From the NCBI GenBank assembly GCA_903888655.1, contig CAISUR010000478.1:1-15839 (forward strand): a stretch of DNA of 15,839 bases, written 5' to 3'. Below the pieces are notes generated by a model, which did not search any database, had not been told where the DNA came from, and saw only the letters and a program-made list of their open reading frames with translations. Made by a program: the position numbers and the translations under genes. Every line of letters begins with the position of its first letter. The stretch's first letter is position 1. The DNA comes from an uncultured Bacteroidota bacterium (GTDB taxonomy: Bacteria; Bacteroidota; Bacteroidia; Flavobacteriales; Flavobacteriaceae). Positions 1 to 7,448 of this stretch are shown in pieces.

Positions 1-421
1 AAAAGCAATTCTTAAAAATATTTTTCATGTTGAATATTCAAAGAAATAGTTATCAAATAAACTACTTAAAAAACATATTTTAGCGTTTTTTGCATAAAAC
101 TACACAGACAAAACCTTCTCACAAAACAACTTAACACTGTATAATTAATACTTTTCAGTAATCTTATATAAAGTTAGTTTGTTTTATTTAGCCTATTTAG
201 ATTAGATTACTGATAATCAAAAAATATTCTTTTAAATATTGAATAATCTTCAAATTTATTCCTAGATGATTGTTCAATAGCGCCAACTTATTTTTCAATT
301 TAATGGGTAGTATAAGCAATCTAAAATGAAAATTTGCCAACTATTATTACCATAATTTTTTAATCTGTAAATCTGTGAAAAAAATCGAAAGTGAACTCAA
401 GAAATTAAGTCTAAAATTTTT
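1..421. other. Non-coding AT-rich region downstream of mtgA
   Basis: No credible reading frame, RNA gene or mobile-element end is visible in these 421 bases. A 9-bp inverted repeat, CAGTAATCT at 156-164 and AGATTACTG at 204-212, is separated by 39 bases and is too loose to call a terminator. A minus-strand match to the -7 element (TAAATTTG, 251-258) has no properly spaced -33 partner and no gene after it inside the window. No strong terminator is seen behind the mtgA stop at 422. The left part may belong to a gene beyond the window edge. Confidence 0.5.
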
Positions 422-1141
422 TTAATACTTTATTTTTCCAATGTGAGCCATAATTCTTGAAATTTTGAGTTTTCTTTTTTCAATATAAGCTGAAGAATTA
501 GATGCTTTGTATTTTCTCGGATTGGGTAAAATAGCTGCAATACCAATGGCTTGTATTTTATTTAAACTTTTAGCATCGGTTTGATACCAATAGTGCGCGG
601 CAGCTTCCGCACCATAAACCCCTTCACCCATTTCGATACTATTAAGATAGACCTCCATAATTCGTTCTTTCCCCCAAAATAATTCTATCAAAAAAGTAAA
701 ATAAGCCTCCAATCCTTTTCTAACATAGCTTCTTCCTTGCCATAAAAAAACATTTTTAGCCGTTTGTTGTGATATAGTACTGCCTCCTTTGAGTTTTTTT
801 CCACGATTATTATTTTTGTATGATATTTGCATCGCTTTAAAATCAAATCCATTATGTTTTAAAAAATTACCATCTTCGCTGGCAATCACAGCTTTTTGGA
901 GATTAGGAGAAATATTCTCAATGGGTTGCCAAACATGGTTGCAGGTCATTTCTTTTCCATCCCATTTTTGCTCTATACTTCGAGTAATCATTAACGGAGT
1001 AAAAGGAACAGGAATCCATTTGAATACAAGTACCAAAAAAATCGAAACCCCAAAAAACCAAAGCATCGCTTTCCGGATAAAACGTTTTAATTTCTGAAAC
1101 AAAGTTTGATTTGTTGTTTTTATGTTTTTTTTAATTGCCAT
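422..1141 (-). CDS. mtgA: Monofunctional biosynthetic peptidoglycan transglycosylase (GT51)
   Basis: This enzyme polymerises lipid II into glycan strands on the periplasmic face of the inner membrane. The 239-residue protein has a basic cytoplasmic N-terminus and one membrane anchor at about residues 26-43. The GT51 domain fills the rest. The catalytic Glu89 lies in ASEDGNF, followed by H96 and the GFDF stretch. GGSTISQQ (119-126) is the second signature. Glu145 sits 56 residues after Glu89, where the family has its second conserved glutamate. The motif KERIMEVYLNSIEMG (158-172) follows. No transpeptidase domain is present, and the length matches MtgA rather than a bifunctional PBP. Its ATG overlaps the TAA of the upstream oxidoreductase gene by one base (TAATG), so translation is probably coupled. 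The family assignment is firm. Confidence 0.95.
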   Translation of the reverse strand: MAIKKNIKTTNQTLFQKLKRFIRKAMLWFFGVSIFLVLVFKWIPVPFTPLMITRSIEQKWDGKEMTCNHVWQPIENISPNLQKAVIASEDGNFLKHNGFDFKAMQISYKNNNRGKKLKGGSTISQQTAKNVFLWQGRSYVRKGLEAYFTFLIELFWGKERIMEVYLNSIEMGEGVYGAEAAAHYWYQTDAKSLNKIQAIGIAAILPNPRKYKASNSSAYIEKRKLKISRIMAHIGKIKY

Positions 1142-2253
1142 TATAATAATTCTGCTAATTCTTTACCTACTAAACTTCCGATGGCGACTCCCATGCCTCC
1201 TAATCTAACGCCACAATATACATTTTCAGATATTTGAGAAACAATAGGATTTTTATGTGAACCAATACCCATAATGCCACTCCAACGATGCGCAATTTGA
1301 AATTCCCGATTGGGTAAAATTACATCTTTTAAAAGCGTTTCCAATCGATTCTGAATTATTTCTGTTTGTGATAAATCGGTTGTGGTCTCGCCTTCAAAAT
1401 CTAAATTCCTTCCGCCACCCAACAAAATCCTATCATCAAAATTTCGGAAATAGTAAAAGCCTTTATCTAAATGAAAAGTTCCTTTGATGTCTAAATTAGG
1501 AATTGGTTCGGTAATAAGAACCTGCGCTCGCGCTGGTTTTACAGCATTATTGGTTAGTTGTGAAGCAAAACCATTGGTTGCAAAAAGTAATTTGTTGGTA
1601 GTAAATGAAAAATTATTAACCATCACGTCAACAGAATTGTTTTTATCAACAAAGGAAGCTACCGATGCTTGATTTAAAATTAATATGTTTTGACAGGCAG
1701 CTTCTTTTAATAAAGCTTGCATCATATTACCAGTATCAATTTGTGCTTCAAACGGATTAAAAATAGTATATTCTTTAATATCTTTAAAATCAAATCGATC
1801 GACTTCTTTTGAAAAAACATCGGCTTTAAACAATGGTTTTAAAAGTTCATTGATAAAAGGAAGTTTTTGTATACATTCACTGTAGGTTATGTCATCTTCT
1901 TTTAAAAACAATTCATAGCCACCATAGGGTTTAAAATCTAAAATGGAATCGCCTACTCGTTTTCGCAATAATTGTAATCCGCGCAATCTTTTTTGTATGA
2001 GTTGGATAACCTCCTCCTCTGAGTGCGATTTTAAGTCGTCTATAATTTCGGATAAACTTCCAAAACAAGCGAAACCTGCATTTTTGGTACTTGCTCCTTG
2101 TGGTAAAATTCCTTTTTCAAGAATTACTATTTTACTTTCTGGAAAACGTTCTCTTAAAGTTAAGGCACAATGTAATCCGACGATGCCACTACCAACAATG
2201 GTAAAATCGACCTGTGAAAACCAATTCTTAATTTCCCAATAACTTAACTGCAT
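1141..2253 (-). CDS. FAD-dependent oxidoreductase, DAO/glycine oxidase-like
   Basis: This is a 370-residue flavoprotein of the D-amino-acid-oxidase fold. The Rossmann motif GSGIVG lies at residues 21-26. Glu46, at the end of the second beta strand (IVILEKG), would bind the FAD ribose. STKNAGFACFGS (55-66) is the usual flavin-proximal segment. The C-terminal stretch HRWSGIMGIG, then NVYCGVRLGGMGVAIGS, matches the closing FAD-contact region of the family. No signal peptide is seen, so it is probably cytoplasmic. The substrate cannot be read from the sequence; amines, amino acids or a cell-wall-related amino sugar are all possible. It is the first gene of a two-gene unit with mtgA, sharing one base with it. 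No TAnnTTTG promoter was found in the 255 bases upstream. The family call is strong and the function is open. Confidence 0.85.
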   Translation of the reverse strand: MQLSYWEIKNWFSQVDFTIVGSGIVGLHCALTLRERFPESKIVILEKGILPQGASTKNAGFACFGSLSEIIDDLKSHSEEEVIQLIQKRLRGLQLLRKRVGDSILDFKPYGGYELFLKEDDITYSECIQKLPFINELLKPLFKADVFSKEVDRFDFKDIKEYTIFNPFEAQIDTGNMMQALLKEAACQNILILNQASVASFVDKNNSVDVMVNNFSFTTNKLLFATNGFASQLTNNAVKPARAQVLITEPIPNLDIKGTFHLDKGFYYFRNFDDRILLGGGRNLDFEGETTTDLSQTEIIQNRLETLLKDVILPNREFQIAHRWSGIMGIGSHKNPIVSQISENVYCGVRLGGMGVAIGSLVGKELAELL

Positions 2254-2409
2254 GAAGACATTTTTTGGATAAAAATAATGTTTTTTTTGTTTAAAAATTA
2301 CATGTGTTATTTAAGTATTTTAAAAGTACTCCAATGTCAATCCTCTCACTATTAATGGTTATTACTTACACTAAACACGGCATGAAAGAGCAAATAGACA
2401 GCTTCAACT

Positions 2410-2459
2410 GCATGAAACTTTTATTTAATGCCCATAAAAATACCCCCAAAGTTTCATGC
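2410..2459. repeat. 12-bp inverted repeat next to a terminator
   Basis: GCATGAAACTTT (2410-2421) is the exact reverse complement of AAAGTTTCATGC (2448-2459). The right arm overlaps the terminator hairpin of the first protease gene (stem 2440-2450 and 2461-2471), so the two hairpins are mutually exclusive. A further partial copy, GCATGAAA, lies at 2380-2387. On the minus transcript the alternative arm is made only after the terminator, so classical antitermination is unlikely. It could be an RNA 3'-end element or a decayed repeat. Confidence 0.5.
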
Positions 2460-2471
2460 TTTTGGGGGTAT
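2436..2471 (-). terminator. Rho-independent terminator of the first protease gene
   Basis: Read on the minus strand, an 11-bp GC-cored stem (ATACCCCCAAA paired with TTTGGGGGTAT) encloses a 10-base loop. It runs into a short U-tract (plus-strand A run 2436-2440). It begins about 37 bases after the stop at 2509 and should end transcription of the protease before the oxidoreductase-mtgA unit. Confidence 0.85.
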
Positions 2472-2508
2472 AGATTATGAATTATTTGTTTTAGTTAATT
2501 CCACAGAA

Positions 2509-4935
2509 TTATTCCACAACTATTTTCTTAACCACTTTCTTATCACCATCTTTTACGGTTACTAAATAAACTCCCGATTGAACAGCGTCTAATTGTAAGT
2601 TTTGAGAAAAAATTCCAGTATTAGGATAACTTCTTTCGAAAATACTTCTCCCTCTAATATCGTGAACTGTAATTTCGATATCGTTTGTTGATTGAGAATC
2701 GAATTGAATAGAAAAATTTCCTTTATTTGGATTTGGATACAATGAGAAATTATTTAATTCAAAAGTTTCGTTTGCTAATGCTGTTACAGCAAAATTCTTT
2801 GAATTTACCGCTAAAAAAACATTTCCTACAGCTTTGACCATGAATCTACAAGTTGTTGATGCGGGTGTTGAAGATGGAATAGTTACTGCATATGAACCAT
2901 TATTAGCAACTCCCGAGGCAATTGTTGTCCATGTGGTTGGGTTTGGTGTTGTACTAGTAAGATATCCACTAACTCCATATATACTAGTTCCTGAAATAGT
3001 CTCTAATGCCGTTGATACATTAGTTGACATTAATATATCTACCGTTGGACTATTAAAAGGAGAAGAAGCAGTGCTTCCTGGAATCCAAGTAACAGTTTGA
3101 GTTGAACCTGCTGGATAAGAAATCCCTGTTGTTGATTGAGAAGAAACACTGAAGGCTCCCCCGGTTGCATTAACAGTAATTACTGTAGCATCTGTAGCTG
3201 TTTGACCACCTCCTGCATGATTATCTCTTGCTGTAAAAGTAAAATTTAATGTTCTTGCCACAGAGGAAACACTTTCTGAATTAGTTATTGGTGTTCCAGT
3301 ACTACTAGCTGCCGTTGCCGAATTTACTGTTAAAGTTCCTGATAAAATATTGCCCATTTGAGGAAAATATCTAAATTTATTAGTACTTGGTTTAAAAGTT
3401 CTCCAATTTGGTCCTGCAGTTTTTGTTTTGATTGCTTCACTTGTCGTTTCAGATTGAGAACTTGTCATACAATCATTTTCTTCCCAAATATAAGTCAATA
3501 CATCCGCAGCATCTGAATCAGAAGCAGTTCCAGTTAACATAAAAGCGGTTCCAACAGGTATTGTATAATCCAATCCTGCATTAACTAGTGGAACAGCATC
3601 AGTCATTGCTACAGAAACTGGACAAGAAACACTAGCTAAATTTAACTGTATTTGATGAATACTTCTGTATGAAAAAATAGGGTCGGAATCAGATTGAACA
3701 TTAACATCAGTCACTCCTGCATAAGCCATAATAGTTGATCCGCTTGCTGGTTCTGTTTGAACATCGTCAACACCGGTTGTTGAATAAGGCCCTTCATAAC
3801 CAAAAGAAAAAGTATGATTTGCACCTAATTGATGTCCCATTTCATGAGCCACAAAATCGACATCAAACGTGTCTCCTTGAGGTAATCCTGCACCAGGAGA
3901 GGTAATCCCACTACCTTTGTAATTCACAGGACTATTTGAAGTATCTACTGACATATCATTTGAACAAACACAACCAATGCATCCAGCATTACCACCGCCA
4001 CCTGAAGCTCCAAACATGTGTCCAATATCAAATGCTGAATCACCTGTACCAGCAGCATTAAAGTTAGCAACATGCAAAACATTCATTAATTCACCATTCC
4101 AATTTGACATACTTGCAGCTGGAGAATAAGGATCTGTACTTGCATTATAATAAATAACATTAGTATTATCAATCATATTTAAGTGAACGGCTAAATCTTT
4201 TTCATATATGCCGTTTACTCTAGTCATAGTAGCATTCATTGCAGCAATAACTAACGCTTTATCAGCAACAGTACCCGCAGTACTTGCGCCAAAAGCTGCA
4301 GCGTATTCACCAGTACAAGACAATGCCAAACGCAACGTTTTATACGATTGATTATTTGCGTCTGGTTTATTGGTAATATTAACAGACAATTCATTATTAA
4401 CAACATGATTTGATCTTGTTGAACATACTAAACTTCTTTTATTTCTATTATTATCACCAAATAGCACATAGGTTGTTGATTGTTTGTCATATCCTTCAAT
4501 AAATTCTGTAGTTCCGTTAGATCTAAAAAGAATAGTTTGAATTCCCTGTGGAGAAACACTAAAATTAACTGTTGCTCCATTGTCAGAAATTCCTTTCCCT
4601 ACATAAGCCTTAATTTCTGGAAATTGAGCTTGTAAATCTGGAGTCATGTTAGAATTTTCCCAAACTTGAAATTTTTCAATTTCTCCATTCAAATTTGGAA
4701 ATTCAATTACAACACCTTGTTGTTTTGAAAACTTGTCTTTAGCATTTGTTAAAGATTGTTTAAAACCAGTTGCATCTAAAGAAAAATACAACTCTCCTTT
4801 TGTATTTTCATGCTCATTTACCCTAGCTAATTTAGAAACATTAGAAATTTCTGTTTTTTGCCAAACAGACCCTTTTTGAGCCTTTATCTGTCCAAAAGAC
4901 ATTGCCATTACGAGCAATAGTACTATTTTTTTCAT
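2509..4935 (-). CDS. T9SS-secreted reprolysin-like zinc metalloprotease, paralogue 1
   Basis: This secreted endopeptidase has 808 residues. The Sec signal peptide covers about residues 1-19 and ends in KAQ. An N-terminal segment (about 20-197) contains a lone cysteine, C171, in VCST. The catalytic domain starts near residue 198 (YKTLRLALSC). It holds the cysteine-rich GCIGCVC and the zinc site HEMGHQLGANH, with H364, H368 and H374 as ligands and E365 as catalytic base. M403 in IMAYAG is the Met-turn. A PKD/cadherin-like segment (from about 445) and a second beta-sandwich module (from about 600) follow. A T9SS type A sorting domain (730-808) starts at FSLYPNPN and ends VKKIVVE. It is the last of three tandem paralogues and has its own promoter and terminator. 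The zinc signature shows a metzincin protease; the substrate is unknown. Confidence 0.92.
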   Translation of the reverse strand: MKKIVLLLVMAMSFGQIKAQKGSVWQKTEISNVSKLARVNEHENTKGELYFSLDATGFKQSLTNAKDKFSKQQGVVIEFPNLNGEIEKFQVWENSNMTPDLQAQFPEIKAYVGKGISDNGATVNFSVSPQGIQTILFRSNGTTEFIEGYDKQSTTYVLFGDNNRNKRSLVCSTRSNHVVNNELSVNITNKPDANNQSYKTLRLALSCTGEYAAAFGASTAGTVADKALVIAAMNATMTRVNGIYEKDLAVHLNMIDNTNVIYYNASTDPYSPAASMSNWNGELMNVLHVANFNAAGTGDSAFDIGHMFGASGGGGNAGCIGCVCSNDMSVDTSNSPVNYKGSGITSPGAGLPQGDTFDVDFVAHEMGHQLGANHTFSFGYEGPYSTTGVDDVQTEPASGSTIMAYAGVTDVNVQSDSDPIFSYRSIHQIQLNLASVSCPVSVAMTDAVPLVNAGLDYTIPVGTAFMLTGTASDSDAADVLTYIWEENDCMTSSQSETTSEAIKTKTAGPNWRTFKPSTNKFRYFPQMGNILSGTLTVNSATAASSTGTPITNSESVSSVARTLNFTFTARDNHAGGGQTATDATVITVNATGGAFSVSSQSTTGISYPAGSTQTVTWIPGSTASSPFNSPTVDILMSTNVSTALETISGTSIYGVSGYLTSTTPNPTTWTTIASGVANNGSYAVTIPSSTPASTTCRFMVKAVGNVFLAVNSKNFAVTALANETFELNNFSLYPNPNKGNFSIQFDSQSTNDIEITVHDIRGRSIFERSYPNTGIFSQNLQLDAVQSGVYLVTVKDGDKKVVKKIVVE

Positions 4936-4959
4936 TTTAATAAATTAAATATTCAGCAA

Positions 4960-4988
4960 CAAATGTATTCTATTTATAAATATTTCAA
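4960..4988 (-). promoter_or_regulatory. Bacteroidota-type promoter of protease paralogue 1
   Basis: On the minus strand, TACATTTG (4967-4960) matches the -7 consensus TAnnTTTG exactly. A TTG (4988-4986) lies 18 bases upstream, close to the usual 19. The start codon is 24 bases past the -7 element, leaving a short leader. The -33 TTG overlaps the U-tract of the terminator of paralogue 2. Confidence 0.7.
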
Positions 4989-5018
4989 AAAAAAAGCACC
5001 CAAACATTGAGTGCTTTT
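4987..5018 (-). terminator. Rho-independent terminator of protease paralogue 2
   Basis: On the minus strand, AAAAGCACTCAA pairs with TTGGGTGCTTTT: 12 bp with one G-T wobble and a 3-base loop. A run of U follows (plus-strand A run 4987-4991). It begins 23 bases after the stop of the gene at 5042. Confidence 0.9.
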
Positions 5019-5041
5019 AACAATTATTAAGAAGATATTAA

Positions 5042-7348
5042 TTATTCTATTACTATCTTTTTAACTATTTTTTGAACTCCATCTTTAACACTAACTAAAT
5101 AAACCCCTGCTTGGATAGTATCTAATTGTATATTTTGAAAGAATATTCCTGAGTTAGAATAAGTTCTTTGATATATAATTCGACCTCTAATATCATTAAC
5201 TAAAATTTCGATATCATTAGTTGAATTGGAATCGAATTGAATAGTGAAGTTTCCTTTATTTGGATTTGGATACAATGAGAAATTATTTAGCATAAAAGTT
5301 TCACTTGACAATGAAGGAGTGATGGTAAAATTTTTAGTGTTTACATTAAAAAAAATATTTGAACTTGCTTTTACCATGAATCTACAAGTCAAAGAAGGGA
5401 TATTTGGTATCACTATAGAAGCAGAACCATTATTTGGCAGTCCGGAGGCAACTAAAGTTGGGAAAGTAGCTGTAGTTCCATTTGCATCCGTTGATAAATA
5501 CACATCAACCGTAGAAGCCCCTGATAATGAGCTTGTGCTCGCTACATTCCAAGTAATTGTTTGGGTGGAACCACCTTGATAAGATATTCCCGTTGTAGAT
5601 TGAGAAGTTACAATTAAAGGACCTTTTGTTGCATCAACAGATACTATCATGTCATCAAAGTTTGTTTGTCCAGCTGTTGCTACATTATCTCTAACGGTTA
5701 ATCTAAAATTTAATGTTCTAGCTACTGAACTTAGTGCTTCTACATTTATTCCATCATTCCCAGTTCCAGCTGTAGTTTGACTATTGGCAAGAACAGTGGT
5801 CATGTTTGGAAAATATCTAAAAGAATTGACTGTTGGACTGTAAGATCTCCAATTTGGACCTACAGCTTTAGTTACAATTGCGGCGCTATTAGCCCCAGTT
5901 TGTGAGCCACAATCATCATATTGTTCCCAACAATAAGTTAATGCATCGCCATTTGCATCTGTAGCTGAACCATTCAAAATAAAAGGTGTACTTTTTGGAA
6001 TAGTGTAATCTGCACCAGCATCTACTACAGGTGCTACATTAGTTAATGCTGTTGTTGTTGGACATGTTTTGGTTGCTAAATTAGCTTGAATTTGTTCAAT
6101 ACTAGCAGCATGATAAATATCTATAGAATGCATTGCTACATCTTGTGAAGTTATACCTGCATATCCCATAATTGTGACCCCTGAACCAACTTCCATATTA
6201 ACACCTGTACCTTCGCTACTGTTAGAAAAAGTATGATTAGCACCCATTTGGTGACCCATTTCGTGAACTACATAATCAATATCAAAATTATCTCCCATTG
6301 GTATTCCATCAGCTGGAGATGTAATTCCAGAACCTTTGTTTAAGTCTGTTGTACTTGAGGTGTCATCCACACACACACAACCAATACAGCCAGCATTTCC
6401 ACCACCACCAGAAGCACCAAACATATGACCAATATCATATGCAGCATTATTAGCAGCTAAAGTCGAACCTGTACCTGTTAATTTTGAACTTAAAGTATTT
6501 TGTAACTGCTTGTTCCAATTGGATAAAGTTGTGTAGGGATCAGTGGTAGCATTATAAAAAATTACATTTGTAGTGCTGGATATAAGTGTTAAATGTACTG
6601 CTAAATCTTTTTCATAAACTCCATTACAACGAGTAAGAGTTGCATTGAAAGCCGCTAAAACTAATCCTGTATCTGCTGTAGTACCTGCTGTTGAAGCACC
6701 AAAATAAGCCGCATATTCTCCATTGCAAGATTGTGCTAAACGCATAGTTTTTAATTGCCCAGCACTTGAACGATTAGTTTTTCCGATTTTAGGTAGTGTT
6801 TCATTAAATAATTTTTTATCTTCAGTTGAGCATGTAAAAGGAATGGCTCCTTTATCGCGAGCAGACTTATAAACTGCATAAATAGAAGCATCTTCTGAAT
6901 AAGGCTCCATGAATTCTGCTTGACTGTCGGCTCTAAAAACCATAGTTTGTATTCCTTGTGGCGATATACTTAAGCGTAACTGAGCATTTTTATCATCTAT
7001 TCCAAGACCCAAATAGGCTCTAATATAAGGAAATCGTTCTTGTAATTCTGCATCAAAGTTAGAAGCCTCAAACATTTCAAATCGCTCTAATGCACCATTG
7101 GTATTTGGCAAGGTAATTATTACTCCTTTAGTGCTTACAAATCTATCAGGAGCAGTATACAATAATTGCTTTAATCCCTCAAAATTTAAGTTATATAAGT
7201 CAAATTTGTTTGGGAATGATAATCTTTTAACATTTTTGGAAACAACAATGTTTTGGTTTTTTGTCGCAGTCCAAAGTCTATCATTTTGGGAATATCCTAG
7301 TGAAATGACGAAAACTGTAATAATAGTTACTAGTAGATTTTTTTTCAT
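5042..7348 (-). CDS. T9SS-secreted reprolysin-like zinc metalloprotease, paralogue 2
   Basis: This is a 768-residue paralogue with the same domain order as its neighbours. The signal peptide (about 1-20) ends in GYSQ. The N-terminal segment carries C173 in FTCST. The catalytic domain has GCIGCVC, then HEMGHQMGANH with zinc ligands H362, H366 and H372 and base E363. M394 in IMGYAG is the Met-turn. A PKD/cadherin-like stretch with CWEQYDDCG and a second beta-sandwich module come next. The T9SS sorting domain (690-768) ends VKKIVIE. This tail is nearly identical to that of paralogue 1, pointing to recent duplication or gene conversion. It is the shortest of the three and lacks the P-domain of paralogue 3. 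Start ATG 7348 is supported by the signal peptide and the promoter just upstream. The substrate is unknown. Confidence 0.92.
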   Translation of the reverse strand: MKKNLLVTIITVFVISLGYSQNDRLWTATKNQNIVVSKNVKRLSFPNKFDLYNLNFEGLKQLLYTAPDRFVSTKGVIITLPNTNGALERFEMFEASNFDAELQERFPYIRAYLGLGIDDKNAQLRLSISPQGIQTMVFRADSQAEFMEPYSEDASIYAVYKSARDKGAIPFTCSTEDKKLFNETLPKIGKTNRSSAGQLKTMRLAQSCNGEYAAYFGASTAGTTADTGLVLAAFNATLTRCNGVYEKDLAVHLTLISSTTNVIFYNATTDPYTTLSNWNKQLQNTLSSKLTGTGSTLAANNAAYDIGHMFGASGGGGNAGCIGCVCVDDTSSTTDLNKGSGITSPADGIPMGDNFDIDYVVHEMGHQMGANHTFSNSSEGTGVNMEVGSGVTIMGYAGITSQDVAMHSIDIYHAASIEQIQANLATKTCPTTTALTNVAPVVDAGADYTIPKSTPFILNGSATDANGDALTYCWEQYDDCGSQTGANSAAIVTKAVGPNWRSYSPTVNSFRYFPNMTTVLANSQTTAGTGNDGINVEALSSVARTLNFRLTVRDNVATAGQTNFDDMIVSVDATKGPLIVTSQSTTGISYQGGSTQTITWNVASTSSLSGASTVDVYLSTDANGTTATFPTLVASGLPNNGSASIVIPNIPSLTCRFMVKASSNIFFNVNTKNFTITPSLSSETFMLNNFSLYPNPNKGNFTIQFDSNSTNDIEILVNDIRGRIIYQRTYSNSGIFFQNIQLDTIQAGVYLVSVKDGVQKIVKKIVIE

Positions 7349-7367
7349 TTTTTAATTATTTAATAGA

Positions 7368-7375
7368 CAAATGTA
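7368..7375 (-). promoter_or_regulatory. Promoter -7 element of protease paralogue 2
   Basis: On the minus strand this reads TACATTTG, an exact TAnnTTTG match and identical to the element of paralogue 1. The start codon is 19 bases downstream. The -33 position at 19-base spacing is TTT (7397-7395), not TTG, and falls on the U-tract of the preceding terminator. Confidence 0.6.
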
Positions 7376-7394
7376 TACTTTTTGTAATAATTTT

Positions 7395-7426
7395 AAAAAA
7401 AAGTGCCCAAATTATTGAGCACTTTT
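7395..7426 (-). terminator. Rho-independent terminator of protease paralogue 3
   Basis: On the minus strand, AAAAGTGCTCAA pairs with TTGGGCACTTTT: 12 bp with one wobble and a 4-base loop. A U run follows (plus-strand A run 7395-7398). It starts 22 bases after the stop at 7449. It has the same architecture as the terminator at 4987-5018, but the GCAC/GTGC core is swapped to GTGC/GCAC. Confidence 0.9.
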
Positions 7427-7448
7427 AAAAATTTTAATGGAATATTAA

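Noticed and set aside
251..258. Minus-strand promoter in the left intergenic region (TAAATTTG)
   Set aside because: There is no TTG at proper spacing and no downstream gene inside the window; in AT-rich DNA such matches arise by chance.
789..1097. Plus-strand open frame opposite mtgA
   Set aside because: It is a shadow of the well-supported mtgA gene, with no recognisable domain and no start context of its own.
2410..2471. Antiterminator or riboswitch at the end of protease 1
   Set aside because: The competing arm is transcribed after the terminator on the minus strand, and on the plus strand no U-tract follows the hairpin.
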